Source: Sulfurospirillum sp036802865 (GTDB taxonomy: Bacteria; Campylobacterota; Campylobacteria; Campylobacterales; Sulfurospirillaceae). Taken from it: DNA of 64,000 nt. Below are positions 1-9,142 of this stretch, piece by piece. Position 1 is the stretch's first letter, and every line of letters begins with the position of its first letter. The stretch is taken from assembly GCF_036802865.1 (NCBI RefSeq), contig NZ_DAIRVK010000004.1, forward strand, positions 62,001 to 126,000, written 5' to 3'. The translations under genes were made by a program, and so were the position numbers. The notes under the pieces are model-generated. The model did not search any database and was not told the DNA's origin. It worked only from the letters and a program-made list of their open reading frames with translations.

Positions 1-432
1 TTTAACGACGCCCTAAAAATTTACGATACCTATGCCAAAGGTCGTAAAGTTGTTGTCATTGGACGAAGCCTTGGTACGGGGGTTGCGACCTATCTTGCAA
101 GCAAGCGGGTGGTCGATGGTTTGGTTTTGCTGACACCGTATGATTCGATTCTTTCCATTGCAAAACTCAAATACCCATTCTTCCCGATTGACCTATTGCT
201 ACAAAATAAATTTGAAAGTGTTGACTACCTCCCTTTTGTAAAAGCAAAAATTGCAGTGATAGAAGTAGAAAATGATGCTACTATTCCACGGTATCATCTT
301 GAAAAGCTTTTAGAAGCGATGCCCAGACGTCCTTTGCATGTCATTCTTGCCCATACTACACATGGAAAAGTGCTCGAACACCCAGCCTTTACTAGTGAAC
401 TTCAAATCATATTAGGAAAAATTAGTGAATAA
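1..432 (+). CDS. alpha/beta hydrolase, 3' part only
   Basis: The reading frame is open from the first base, so the 5' end lies outside the window. The visible 143 residues are the C-terminal half of a small alpha/beta-hydrolase of the YqiA/DUF-type serine hydrolases. The nucleophile elbow GRSLGTG is at codons 21-27 (Ser 23). An aspartate in VENDATIP and a histidine in TTHGKVLEHP sit where the acid and base of the triad are expected. The substrate cannot be told. The stop overlaps the GTG start of the next gene by 8 bases, so the two are probably co-transcribed. Confidence 0.75.
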   Translation, partial: FNDALKIYDTYAKGRKVVVIGRSLGTGVATYLASKRVVDGLVLLTPYDSILSIAKLKYPFFPIDLLLQNKFESVDYLPFVKAKIAVIEVENDATIPRYHLEKLLEAMPRRPLHVILAHTTHGKVLEHPAFTSELQIILGKISE

Positions 433-1597
433 AGTTTATATCAAACACTCCGTTGTCCCAAAATTAAGACGCTTTACCCCGTGGGTTTATGCTAACGAAA
501 TTGACTCTAGCTTAGAGGAGTTTCAAAGCGGTGAAGTCGTCGCACTCTTTTCCAAAAAAGATGGTTTTTTAGGAACAGCCTATGTCAATCCAAAATGTGC
601 GATTTTCGCGCGCATTCTTAGCTTTGGCAAAGAGGAGATTAGTAAAAAGTTTTTCCATAATCGCATCAAAAGAGCCATCGCAAAGCGTGAAGCGTTACTT
701 TCGGGGACAAATGCCGTACGTCTCATCCACTCCGAAGCTGACTTCTTGCCAGGGCTTATCGTTGACAAGTATGGAGACACGCTCTCCATTCAGATCAACA
801 CCGCTGGTATGGAAACTTTTCGTGAGCTAATACTCAGCACACTCAAACAACTCGTGAATCCTTCGTGGATTGTCGAAAAATCGGATGAGCACTCACGCGA
901 AATCGAAGGATTAGAGAGTAAAAATGGCACACTTTTTGGTACACCTTCTAAAGAGTTTGAACTTAAAGAGAATGGGTTAATTTTTTTAGTGGACATCGAA
1001 GATGCCCAAAAGACGGGCTTTTACTTAGATCAGCGTAAAAACAGAGCGATTTGTGCGAGCTACATTAAAGAGAATGATACGGTACTTGATATCTGTTGTA
1101 ATGCGGGTGGCTTTGGCATCTCTGCCCTTGCCAAGGGCGCTAAAAATGCCGTCTTTGTGGATATCTCCGAATCAGCTATAGAGCAAACCAAAGTAAATTT
1201 ACAAGCCAACGCGATGGAAACGTATGAAACCTATGCTGCCGATGCGTTTACGTTTATGAAAGAGAAAAAATACAAAAACAATTTTGACCTAATCGTTCTT
1301 GACCCGCCATCCTTCGCAAAAACAAAAGAGCAAGCAAGCGGAGCTAAACGAGGATTTAAACACCTTTTGATGGAATCCACCAAAGCGGTAAAAGATAGTG
1401 GCTTAATCGCGCTGTTCTCATGTTCATTTCATGTCGGCAAAAAAGAGCTTTTGGAAATCGCTATGGAAGTGTCACACGATCTTAAAGTGCAATACATCCT
1501 CCTAGAGCAAATGCAACAAGACAGTGACCATCCGTGTTTGATTAATGCAAGTGCATCGTTTTATTTGAATGGGTTGTTGTTGAGGGTTGAGAAGTAG
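425..1597 (+). CDS. class I SAM-dependent rRNA methyltransferase, RlmI-like (COG1092)
   Basis: 390 residues. The N-terminal ~75 residues form a PUA-type RNA-binding domain (KLRRFTPWVYANEI). The C-terminal Rossmann methyltransferase has motif I in VLDICCNAGGFG, the catalytic-region motif DPPSFAK, and a late LFSCSFH that supplies a cysteine as in m5C enzymes. RlmI methylates a cytosine of 23S rRNA; assignment to that exact nucleotide is inference. The start is GTG at 425, inside the end of the hydrolase. The next ATG is much further in and would cut the PUA domain. Confidence 0.82.
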   Translation: MNKVYIKHSVVPKLRRFTPWVYANEIDSSLEEFQSGEVVALFSKKDGFLGTAYVNPKCAIFARILSFGKEEISKKFFHNRIKRAIAKREALLSGTNAVRLIHSEADFLPGLIVDKYGDTLSIQINTAGMETFRELILSTLKQLVNPSWIVEKSDEHSREIEGLESKNGTLFGTPSKEFELKENGLIFLVDIEDAQKTGFYLDQRKNRAICASYIKENDTVLDICCNAGGFGISALAKGAKNAVFVDISESAIEQTKVNLQANAMETYETYAADAFTFMKEKKYKNNFDLIVLDPPSFAKTKEQASGAKRGFKHLLMESTKAVKDSGLIALFSCSFHVGKKELLEIAMEVSHDLKVQYILLEQMQQDSDHPCLINASASFYLNGLLLRVEK

Positions 1598-1616
1598 CTT
1601 TCTGGCTACTTCTCAA
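1587..1616. terminator. bidirectional hairpin between convergent genes
   Basis: A perfect 12-bp stem (1587-1598 with 1605-1616) and a 6-base loop. The TAG stop of the methyltransferase is in the left arm and the TGA stop of the opposing acetyltransferase in the right arm. No clear T run follows on either strand. Confidence 0.6.
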
Positions 1617-2251
1617 ATGAGATTAAAAATTTCTGGCGTCGCAGTGAACATTTGCACAATGCGTGGGTCATCTTGACTGTATCCATAAACAGCAACATAA
1701 ATCTTTTCAAGCCATCTTTGCAAGGTTGTTTTAGGAATTTTACGCACGTTTGGATGATAGACCAAAAGCTTCATCTCTGGAGGCGCTTCAACGCTTTGCA
1801 GTGCTAAAATATAATCAAACGAATCAATTTTCAATGCGCCCAAATGGCGGTAAAATTGTTCTCGTTTCTCACGGATTTCTTTATCGGGTGAATACTCCTC
1901 AGGCGATTCGATCTCAATGAGAAGCGCTCGTATGCCATGCATTTTAAAAAGCTGTTCAATGCTATTTTTTAAAAGTGTTGAGCCAAGACCTATGCCTCTT
2001 TGTGTCTCATCAATCGCCATGTATTCTAGCAAGAAAAAATCTTCATTGTGCGGATGATACATAATGCAAAATCCAACAATTTTTTCGTCATTGTATGCCA
2101 AGTAGATGGTATAAAAAGAGGCGTGAATCATTTGCAAAAGTGCGTTGCGAGATTTTTGTTCACTGAGTGGAAAAGCAGTAGAGTAGATGGCATAAAAGCC
2201 ATCAAACTCGTGTGTATTATTTCTCTCTAAAGCGCTTACTTTTAAAGCCAT
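1613..2251 (-). CDS. GNAT family N-acetyltransferase
   Basis: 212 residues. The acetyl-CoA binding region is visible as YMAIDETQRGIGLGSTLLKN, matching the Q/RxxGxG/A signature of GNAT enzymes, preceded by a beta strand reading VGFCIMYHP. The extra C-terminal ~60 residues are not typical of the core fold. The acceptor substrate is unknown. The gene starts 6 bases after the dcd stop, so it is the second gene of a dcd unit. No good Shine-Dalgarno sequence is seen, which suggests translational coupling. Confidence 0.75.
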   Translation of the reverse strand: MALKVSALERNNTHEFDGFYAIYSTAFPLSEQKSRNALLQMIHASFYTIYLAYNDEKIVGFCIMYHPHNEDFFLLEYMAIDETQRGIGLGSTLLKNSIEQLFKMHGIRALLIEIESPEEYSPDKEIREKREQFYRHLGALKIDSFDYILALQSVEAPPEMKLLVYHPNVRKIPKTTLQRWLEKIYVAVYGYSQDDPRIVQMFTATPEIFNLI

Positions 2252-2257
2252 AAGAGG

Positions 2258-2818
2258 TTATTTTAAAATACGTGGTAAGGTAATGCCTGTTTGACCTTGG
2301 TACTTACCGTGTTTGTCTTTATAGGTGGTTTCACATGGCGTGTCACCCTCTAAAAAGAGCACTTGCGCGATGCCTTCATTGGCATAAATTTTAGCAGGCA
2401 ATGGCGTAGTATTTGAAATTTCGATGGTGATGTGACCCTCAAATTCTGGCTCAAATGGTGTGACGTTAACGATGATGCCACAACGAGCATACGTACTTTT
2501 GCCCAAACAAATGGCAAGGACATTTTTAGGAATTCTAAAGTACTCAACCGTACGTGCCAATGCAAAAGAGTTAGGTGGAACGATACAGATGTCACCTTCA
2601 AAATCGATAACATTTTTATCGTCAAATTCTTTAGGGTCAACGACCGTCGAATTAACATTGGTAAATATCTTAAATTCACGTCCTACACGGATGTCATAAC
2701 CATAACTACTGACACCATAACTTACAACATCTTTGCCGACCTGACCGTCGCAAAAAGGCTCTATCATACGCTCTTTGAGCGATTTTTCTCGTATCCAACT
2801 GTCTGCTTTTAAACCCAT
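2258..2818 (-). CDS. dcd: dCTP deaminase
   Basis: Converts dCTP to dUTP for thymidylate synthesis. The frame is open further upstream, but Met at 2818 (MGLKADSWIR) is chosen because it gives the usual ~186 residues and has AAGGGAAGTT directly before it. Family motifs seen: VSYGVSSYGYDIRVG, the catalytic region LAICLGKSTYARCGIIVN, and TPFEPEFEGHITIEISN with the essential glutamate. It is divergent from accB, and the intergenic region between them carries both promoters. Confidence 0.93.
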   Translation of the reverse strand: MGLKADSWIREKSLKERMIEPFCDGQVGKDVVSYGVSSYGYDIRVGREFKIFTNVNSTVVDPKEFDDKNVIDFEGDICIVPPNSFALARTVEYFRIPKNVLAICLGKSTYARCGIIVNVTPFEPEFEGHITIEISNTTPLPAKIYANEGIAQVLFLEGDTPCETTYKDKHGKYQGQTGITLPRILK

Positions 2819-2909
2819 AACTTCCCTTAAGTGATCGTATATATTTTGTATGGTATTATAACACATTTTATGTCATGCCAAAAAATGGCAAATATTTAGG
2901 AGAAACCGA

Positions 2910-3380
2910 ATGGACAAAAATGAGATCAGAGAGTTAATACGTATTTTCGATAAAAGTGATATTACAAAACTGAAAATCAAAGAAGGTGATTTTAGCATTG
3001 AGTTACAAAAAGGTTTTGAGGGTGGTGTAACGTATACCGCTGCTCCAGCACCTGTTATGCAAGCAGTAAGTGTAGCTCCAGCAGCAGCTCCAGTTGCACA
3101 AGTGGTTGGAGGAGAAGCAAGCATTAATGCTGCACCTGCAGGCTTAAGTATGAAATCACCGATGGTAGGAACATTCTACAAATCTCCAGCACCTGGTGCG
3201 GCTCCGTTTGCAAAAGTGGGCGATATCATCCGTAAAGGTCAACCTATTGGTATTATCGAAGCGATGAAAATCATGAATGAAATCGAAGCAGAGTTTGACT
3301 GTAAAGTTCTAGAGATCCTTGTTGAAGATGGTCAACCCGTAGAGTACGACATGCCAATCTTCGCGGTGGAGAAAGTGTAA
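2910..3380 (+). CDS. accB: acetyl-CoA carboxylase biotin carboxyl carrier protein
   Basis: 156 residues. The N-terminal helical part is followed by an Ala/Pro-rich linker (TAAPAPVMQAV...APAAAPVA) and a C-terminal biotinyl domain with the biotin-attachment site EAMKIMNE. It carries the carboxyl group in the first step of fatty-acid synthesis. A good ribosome site (TTTAGGAGAAACC) precedes ATG 2910. Its stop overlaps the accC start by one base, so the two subunits are made together. Confidence 0.95.
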   Translation: MDKNEIRELIRIFDKSDITKLKIKEGDFSIELQKGFEGGVTYTAAPAPVMQAVSVAPAAAPVAQVVGGEASINAAPAGLSMKSPMVGTFYKSPAPGAAPFAKVGDIIRKGQPIGIIEAMKIMNEIEAEFDCKVLEILVEDGQPVEYDMPIFAVEKV

Positions 3381-4711
3381 TGAAGATTGAGAAAATTCTT
3401 GTTGCCAATCGTGGTGAAATCGCCCTTCGTGCAATAAGAACCATCAAAGAGATGGGGAAACAAGCGATTGCGGTTTATTCCACTGCGGATAAAGATGCAC
3501 TCTATCTTCAACATGCCGATGCAAGTATCTGTATTGGTGGTGCAAAATCATCTGAGAGCTATTTGAGCATTCCTGCGATCATTAGTGCGGCAGAGATCAG
3601 TGGTTGTGACGCGATCTTCCCAGGGTATGGTTTCCTCAGTGAGAACCAAACGTTTGTAGAAGTGTGTAAACACCACAACATTAAATTTATTGGACCTTCT
3701 GTTGATTCTATGGTTTTAATGAGTGATAAATCAAAAGCCAAAGAAGTGATGAAAAAAGCGGGTGTGCCGGTTATTCTTGGTAGTGAAGGTGCCCTTGCAA
3801 GTGTTGAAGAAGCGAAAAAACTCGCCGAGCAAATCGGACTTCCTGTTATCGTTAAAGCAAGCGCTGGCGGTGGTGGACGTGGTATGCGTGTGGTTGAGAA
3901 GATGGAAGATTTGGAAAAATCATTTCTTGCAGCTGAAAGCGAAGCGCTCAGTGCGTTTGGTGATGGCACACTTTACATGGAAAAATACATTAAAAATCCA
4001 CGTCACATTGAAGTACAAGTCATTGGCGATTCATTTGGCAATGTGGTACACATTGGAGAACGTGACTGTTCGATGCAAAGACGTCACCAAAAACTCATTG
4101 AAGAGTCTCCTGCTATTGCACTAGATGACAAAACAAGAGCACGCTTACATGAAGTTGCAGTTAAAGCAACCAAATATATTGGCTATGAAAATGCGGGTAC
4201 ATTTGAGTTTCTTTTAGATGCCGATAAAAACTTTTACTTTATGGAAATGAACACACGTCTTCAAGTTGAACACTGTGTCAGTGAAATGGTGAGTGGTATT
4301 GACATTATTGAGTGGATGATCCGCGTTGCTGAAGGTGAAAAGCTTTTTGATCAAAGTGCCTTAACATTCCGTGGACACTCTATTGAGTGTCGTATTACTG
4401 CTGAAGATCCTGTCAAGTTTATTCCAAGTCCAGGTAAGATTACGAAGTACATCATTCCTGGTGGACGTAATGTGCGTATGGACTCTCATGCGTATCAAGG
4501 ATACTCTGTTCCACCACATTATGATTCGATGATTGGTAAGCTTGTTGTTTGGGGTGAAAATCGTACCCGAGCTATTGCGAAGATGAAACAAGCACTCAGT
4601 GAGTTACAAATTGAGGGTATTAAAACGGTAAGAGATTTTCATTTAAATATGATGGATAATGCAGATTTTGTTGAAAACAGATTTGACACAAACTATCTTT
4701 CTCGCTACTAA
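3380..4711 (+). CDS. accC: acetyl-CoA carboxylase biotin carboxylase subunit
   Basis: 443 residues, normal for AccC. N-terminal KILVANRGEIALRAIR, glycine-rich ATP-grasp loop KASAGGGGRGMRVV, HIGERDCSMQRRHQK, and active-site MEMNTRLQVEHCVSE. It carboxylates biotin on AccB using ATP and bicarbonate. It is coupled to accB through a TAATG junction and followed by a strong terminator. Carboxyltransferase genes accA and accD are not in the window. Confidence 0.95.
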   Translation: MKIEKILVANRGEIALRAIRTIKEMGKQAIAVYSTADKDALYLQHADASICIGGAKSSESYLSIPAIISAAEISGCDAIFPGYGFLSENQTFVEVCKHHNIKFIGPSVDSMVLMSDKSKAKEVMKKAGVPVILGSEGALASVEEAKKLAEQIGLPVIVKASAGGGGRGMRVVEKMEDLEKSFLAAESEALSAFGDGTLYMEKYIKNPRHIEVQVIGDSFGNVVHIGERDCSMQRRHQKLIEESPAIALDDKTRARLHEVAVKATKYIGYENAGTFEFLLDADKNFYFMEMNTRLQVEHCVSEMVSGIDIIEWMIRVAEGEKLFDQSALTFRGHSIECRITAEDPVKFIPSPGKITKYIIPGGRNVRMDSHAYQGYSVPPHYDSMIGKLVVWGENRTRAIAKMKQALSELQIEGIKTVRDFHLNMMDNADFVENRFDTNYLSRY

Positions 4712-4718
4712 ATTAACT

Positions 4719-4748
4719 AAGGTCGCCAAGTGGCGACCTTAACTTTTT
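4719..4748 (+). terminator. rho-independent terminator after accBC
   Basis: A 10-bp perfect stem, AAGGTCGCCA (4719-4728) with TGGCGACCTT (4731-4740), then AAC and five T. It lies between accC and the convergent SurA-like gene and may serve both. Confidence 0.8.
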
Positions 4749-4759
4749 ACTTCTTTAAC

Positions 4760-5611
4760 CTATGGTGCTCTTATAACTTGAATATTTGCAGAAGATTTTA
4801 ATTTCTCAAAATACTCTTCAATTCCTTTTTGCTCTCTACCTTCGCCTAGTTTATTATAAATATAATTTTTTGCCTCATCAAATGAGACACTTTGAACGTT
4901 GAACTTATCTTTGACAAAGAACATGACATAGTTTGAATCGTTTTTACTAATAGACGTAAATTTACCTTTTGGTGTTTTATTCAAAAGTGTTAAAAGTTTT
5001 GGATCCGTTTTACCTGCGTCAATTTTGCCTTCTTGGAGTTGAACGTCATTGGCTGCACTCATTGGGTTGTTTTGAATAGCTGTTAGGCTTTGTTGATTTG
5101 CACTGGTATAAATGGTTACATCAAAAGAGCTAGCTTGCGAAAATTCGTGGAGATTGTCATTGTAATAAGCTTTAAGTTCGCCATCTCCAATTTGTTGCAT
5201 TTTGGCATTAACAATTTTTTTATAGAGTTTGTCGCGTTGAAGTTTCTTTTTTAAATCTTCTTTGTATTCAGCAATGTCGATATTTTTTGAGCGAATCATA
5301 TTTAGAAAATCATATTGGTTCATATTGTTACTGATTGCTAAGTTTTCGATGTATTGATCAATTTCAAAATTGTCAACGGTAATGCTTTGTTTTTTAATTT
5401 CAGACTCTTCTAATTTTTGTCTAACCAAAATATCTAAAGACTCTTTTTTAGAGATATTAAAGCGTTGAGAGTATTTGAAAACATCATAAAGTGTGATGGG
5501 TTCTTTATTAATAATCACAGAAACGCCATCAACGGTGCCCGCATTTGCAGGTGAAAAAAGAAGGCTTGCACCTAAAGTTACAAAAGTTAACACCTTTAGT
5601 TTAATCTTCAT
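4760..5611 (-). CDS. periplasmic SurA-like chaperone / peptidyl-prolyl isomerase family protein
   Basis: 283 residues starting at ATG 5611, with AAAGGA six bases upstream (a TTG one codon earlier is less likely). A signal peptide ends near SPANAGT. The SurA N-terminal helical chaperone module follows (VDGVSVIINKEPITLYDV, then LVRQKLEES). A parvulin-like region near residues 150-250 is short and poorly conserved, so isomerase activity is doubtful. From recall, Campylobacter has a similar gene (Cj1289) between accC and gltX; this placement is the main reason for the name. Likely helps outer-membrane proteins fold. Confidence 0.75.
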   Translation of the reverse strand: MKIKLKVLTFVTLGASLLFSPANAGTVDGVSVIINKEPITLYDVFKYSQRFNISKKESLDILVRQKLEESEIKKQSITVDNFEIDQYIENLAISNNMNQYDFLNMIRSKNIDIAEYKEDLKKKLQRDKLYKKIVNAKMQQIGDGELKAYYNDNLHEFSQASSFDVTIYTSANQQSLTAIQNNPMSAANDVQLQEGKIDAGKTDPKLLTLLNKTPKGKFTSISKNDSNYVMFFVKDKFNVQSVSFDEAKNYIYNKLGEGREQKGIEEYFEKLKSSANIQVIRAP

Positions 5612-5813
5612 CAATAGTCCTTTGTTTTAAGAAAAATACCTATATAATCGTGCTGTATTATAAATAATAGGCTACGAATGATAACATTTTTTTTGACAAA
5701 AAAAATTAAAAAAATGTTTTTATTCTCGCTTCTGTGGATTTTTCGTTTCTCGCGTAACAAAATGATACATAATTTATACATAACTTATTAAAAATCAATC
5801 GTAAGGTATAGAC

Positions 5814-7205
5814 ATGGTTGTGACACGTTTTGCCCCTAGTCCTACGGGATATTTACATATTGGAGGGCTTAGAACTGCTCTTTACAGTTATCTTTGGGCA
5901 AAAAGAAACAGTGGAAAATTTTTGTTCCGTATTGAAGACACTGATCTTGCTCGAAATTCCAAAGAGGCCGCTGATGCCATTGTTGAAGCCTTTAAGTGGG
6001 TAGGTTTGGCACATGAAGGTGAGATCGTCTATCAATCTGAGCGTTTTGATCTCTATAAAAGCTATGTCAAAAAGCTTTTAGAAGAAGGAAAAGCGTATAA
6101 GTGTTATATGAGCAGAGAAGAGTTGGACGCACTTCGTGAGGCGCAATCAGCACGAAAAGAACGCCCACATTATGATGGTAGATACCGTGATTTTACAGGT
6201 ACACCTCCTCTTGGGGTAGAGCCTGTTATTCGTATTAAAGCGCCAATGAGTGGGGTAATTTCTTTTGTGGATGGTATAAAAGGTGAGGTAAATTTCAATG
6301 CAAGCGATATGCTTGATGATTTTATTATCGCACGTAGTGATGGTACGCCAACGTACAACTTTGTCGTTGTCATTGATGATGCATTGATGGGCGTTAATGA
6401 GGTTATTCGTGGGGATGATCACCTCTCCAACACACCAAAACAGATCATTTTATATGAGGCTCTTGGCTTTGATATTCCAAAGTTTTACCATGTTCCGATG
6501 ATCCTCAATCCAGAGGGTAAAAAACTCTCTAAACGTGATGGTGCAGTCGATGTTATGGAGTATAAACGAGAAGGGTATCTTCCAGAAGCATTGCTTAACT
6601 TCTTGATTCGTTTAGGATGGAGTCATGGCGACCAAGAAATTTTCTCTTTTGATGAGATGAAAGCACTGTTTGATCCTTCAAACATTAACAAATCCGCTTC
6701 TGCTTACAATCAAGAAAAACTTGTTTGGCTCAATGCGCATTATATTAAACAAGCAACATATACTCGTTTGATTGAAGAATTACGCTTTTTTGATCTTGAC
6801 CTTTCGTTACATTCAAAAAAAGAGTTACTTATTGACGCACTCAGAGATCGAGCAAAAACATTGGTAGAGTTTGCGAGTTTGGCTAAACAAATTTTAGAAG
6901 CACCAATGTGTTACGATGAAAAAGCAGTTGAGAAGTTTTTAACAGTTGATGGCATAAGTGTTTTGGCGCAGTACTTGGTTGCACTAAAAAGTGAAAAAAC
7001 ACTTTTAATGGCGAGTGAATTTGAAACATTTACTAAAGCATTTTTAGAGGAACGTGGTCTTAAACTCAAAGATCTTGCACAAGCCATTCGTATAGCGATG
7101 GTTGGAAGTTCTGTAAGTCCTTCAATCTTTGAAGTGTTAGAAATTATCGGTTATGATGAAGTTGTCGAAAGAATTGAAAAATTAATATCTTATAAAAGGA
7201 GTTGA
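5814..7205 (+). CDS. gltX: glutamate--tRNA ligase
   Basis: 463 residues. Class I synthetase signature HIGG at residues 15-18 (PSPTGYLHIGGLRTAL) and KLSKR near residue 237. The anticodon-binding helical C-terminus is present. Campylobacterota usually carry two GltX copies, one specialised for tRNA-Gln; which of the two this is cannot be decided here. ATG 5814 follows TAAGG. The stop overlaps the start region of the malic enzyme gene. Confidence 0.93.
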   Translation: MVVTRFAPSPTGYLHIGGLRTALYSYLWAKRNSGKFLFRIEDTDLARNSKEAADAIVEAFKWVGLAHEGEIVYQSERFDLYKSYVKKLLEEGKAYKCYMSREELDALREAQSARKERPHYDGRYRDFTGTPPLGVEPVIRIKAPMSGVISFVDGIKGEVNFNASDMLDDFIIARSDGTPTYNFVVVIDDALMGVNEVIRGDDHLSNTPKQIILYEALGFDIPKFYHVPMILNPEGKKLSKRDGAVDVMEYKREGYLPEALLNFLIRLGWSHGDQEIFSFDEMKALFDPSNINKSASAYNQEKLVWLNAHYIKQATYTRLIEELRFFDLDLSLHSKKELLIDALRDRAKTLVEFASLAKQILEAPMCYDEKAVEKFLTVDGISVLAQYLVALKSEKTLLMASEFETFTKAFLEERGLKLKDLAQAIRIAMVGSSVSPSIFEVLEIIGYDEVVERIEKLISYKRS

Positions 7206-7207
7206 AA

Positions 7208-8485
7208 GTGAGTAATAAGGGAAAAGTAACTAAAGAAGAGTCTTTAGACTATCATATTGGCGGAAAAATTGCGATCAGTGTTAAAACACGTTGTGATACT
7301 GCTAGAGATCTTTCAATGGCCTACACTCCGGGTGTTGCACATCCATGCTTAGAGATTGAAAAAGATAATGAATTAGCGTACAAATATACCAACAAAGGCA
7401 ATCTTGTTGCTGTTATTACCGATGGTACTGCCGTTCTTGGTCTGGGTGATATTGGCGCAATTGCAGGCAAGCCCGTTATGGAAGGAAAATCTGTTCTTTT
7501 CAAAAAATTTGCTGATGTTGATGCGTTTGACATTGAGCTTGATGAACACGATGCTGATAAAATCGTAGAGATTTGTAAAGCACTTGCTCCAACATTTGGT
7601 GGAATTAACCTTGAAGATATTAAAGCACCAAAATGTTTTGAAATCGAGACAAAGCTTCAAGCGGCAGTAAATATCCCTGTTATGCACGATGACCAACACG
7701 GCACTGCAATGATTACATCGGCTGGACTTATAAATGCCCTTGAAATCAGTGGCAAAAAAATTGAAGACATGAAAATCGTTGTATCCGGTGCTGGAGCTGC
7801 TGGTATTGCTTGCGCTAAAATGTACAAACTCTTAGGTGCAAAGAAAATTGTAATGATCGATACTAAAGGTGTTATTCACTCTGGTAGAACTGACCTTAAT
7901 AAATACAAAGCAGAGTTTGCTCTTGAGACAAGCGATCGAACACTTGAAGATGCAATGAGAGGTTCCGATATGTTCCTTGGTCTCTCCGCTCCTGGTGTTG
8001 TAAGCCAAGAGATGGTTAAATCAATGAATCCTTACCCAATCATTTTTGCTCTTGCAAACCCAACGCCAGAAATTTTACCTGAAGAAGTACATGCAATTAG
8101 AGATGATGTTATGATGGGAACTGGTAGAAGTGACTATCCAAACCAAGTTAACAATGTACTAGGTTTTCCTTTCATTTTTAGAGGTGCTCTTGATGTGAAA
8201 GCAACAAAAGTTACTGAAGGTATGAAAATGGCAGCTGCTGTTGCTATGGCAAAATTAGCTAAAGAAGACGTGCCTGATTATGTTAAAGCGGCTTACAATG
8301 GCGAAGAGCTTAAATTTGGTATCAATTACATCATTCCAAAACCATTTGATAGAAGAGTTTTTGTATGGATTTCTGCTGCGGTTGCTGAAGCTGCAATCAA
8401 AGATGGTGTTGCACGTGTCAAAGATTTTGATATGAACGCTTATAAAGCAAAACTTCAAGCTATTATTGATGCGGAGCAAAAATAA
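7208..8485 (+). CDS. malic enzyme (malate dehydrogenase, oxaloacetate-decarboxylating), short form
   Basis: About 425 residues with no phosphotransacetylase tail. Motifs: DLSMAYTPGVAHPCLEI, ITDGTAVLGLGDIGA, catalytic-region VMHDDQHGTA, and the nucleotide-binding VVSGAGAAGIACAKM. It interconverts malate and pyruvate plus CO2. GTG at 7208 is preferred because AGGAG lies six bases before it; a TTG at 7202 sits directly against the ribosome site. Coenzyme preference (NAD or NADP) cannot be read with confidence. Between gltX and upp, as in Campylobacter. Confidence 0.88.
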   Translation: MSNKGKVTKEESLDYHIGGKIAISVKTRCDTARDLSMAYTPGVAHPCLEIEKDNELAYKYTNKGNLVAVITDGTAVLGLGDIGAIAGKPVMEGKSVLFKKFADVDAFDIELDEHDADKIVEICKALAPTFGGINLEDIKAPKCFEIETKLQAAVNIPVMHDDQHGTAMITSAGLINALEISGKKIEDMKIVVSGAGAAGIACAKMYKLLGAKKIVMIDTKGVIHSGRTDLNKYKAEFALETSDRTLEDAMRGSDMFLGLSAPGVVSQEMVKSMNPYPIIFALANPTPEILPEEVHAIRDDVMMGTGRSDYPNQVNNVLGFPFIFRGALDVKATKVTEGMKMAAAVAMAKLAKEDVPDYVKAAYNGEELKFGINYIIPKPFDRRVFVWISAAVAEAAIKDGVARVKDFDMNAYKAKLQAIIDAEQK

Positions 8486-9118
8486 GTGAAAAATGTTCAT
8501 CTCATCAAACACCCTTTGATCGAGCATAAGCTTTCGATTTTAAGAGATGAAAAAACAGAGCCCTTTCAGTTTCGACTTTTAGTCGATGAAATCTCTTATT
8601 TGATGCTGTTTGAGGCTACAAGAGATTTACCATTACGTGATGTAAGTGTGCAAACACCTGTGGCTGTTGCAAATGCGAAAAAGCTTGATGTCAAGATTAT
8701 GATTTGCCCGATTCTTCGGGCAGCTCTTGGCATGCTGGACAGTGTTTTTAAACTTATTCCTGATGCAAGTGTGGGTTTTTTAGGGTTTCAACGCAATGAA
8801 AAAACACTTGAAGCAGAGTTTTATTATGCAAAACTTCCTGTAGATCACACAGAGCGTACAGCGATTATTATTGACCCGATGTTTGCAACAGGTGGAACAG
8901 CGATTGATGCGGTGAATTTCTTAAAGAAAAAAGGTGTTCAAGATATTCGATTTCTATGTCTTGTTGCCGCTCCTGAAGGGCTTAAAAAGTTTCATGATGT
9001 ACATCCTGATGTTTCTGTTTATACGGCATGTATTGACGATGGACTGAATGAAAATGGTTACATCGTTCCAGGTCTTGGAGATGCTGGCGATAGAGTTTTT
9101 AATACCTTAGGCGTATAA
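8486..9118 (+). CDS. upp: uracil phosphoribosyltransferase
   Basis: 210 residues, the usual length. N-terminal HLIKHPLIEHKLSILRD and the PRPP-binding loop IIIDPMFATGGTAIDAV are clear, as is the C-terminal PGLGDAGDRVFNTLG that binds uracil. Salvages uracil to UMP. The start is GTG 8486, immediately after the malic enzyme stop, with GGAG nine bases upstream; the two genes are one unit. The stop codon lies in a hairpin shared with gdhA. Confidence 0.95.
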   Translation: MKNVHLIKHPLIEHKLSILRDEKTEPFQFRLLVDEISYLMLFEATRDLPLRDVSVQTPVAVANAKKLDVKIMICPILRAALGMLDSVFKLIPDASVGFLGFQRNEKTLEAEFYYAKLPVDHTERTAIIIDPMFATGGTAIDAVNFLKKKGVQDIRFLCLVAAPEGLKKFHDVHPDVSVYTACIDDGLNENGYIVPGLGDAGDRVFNTLGV

Positions 9119-9142
9119 GAAGAGGGTTTCCTCTTCTTATAC
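9113..9142. terminator. shared hairpin holding both stop codons of upp and gdhA
   Basis: Perfect 13-bp stem (9113-9125 with 9130-9142) and loop GTTT. The upp TAA (9116-9118) and the gdhA TAA (reverse strand, 9137-9139) are each within an arm. No T run follows. Confidence 0.6.

Noticed and set aside
2819..2866. Longer start for dcd
   Set aside because: Met at 2818 gives the family length and has a good ribosome site.
5690..5730. AT-rich T/A tracts before gltX as an origin or curved-DNA element
   Set aside because: Ordinary promoter-region composition for this genome; no DnaA-box cluster was seen.
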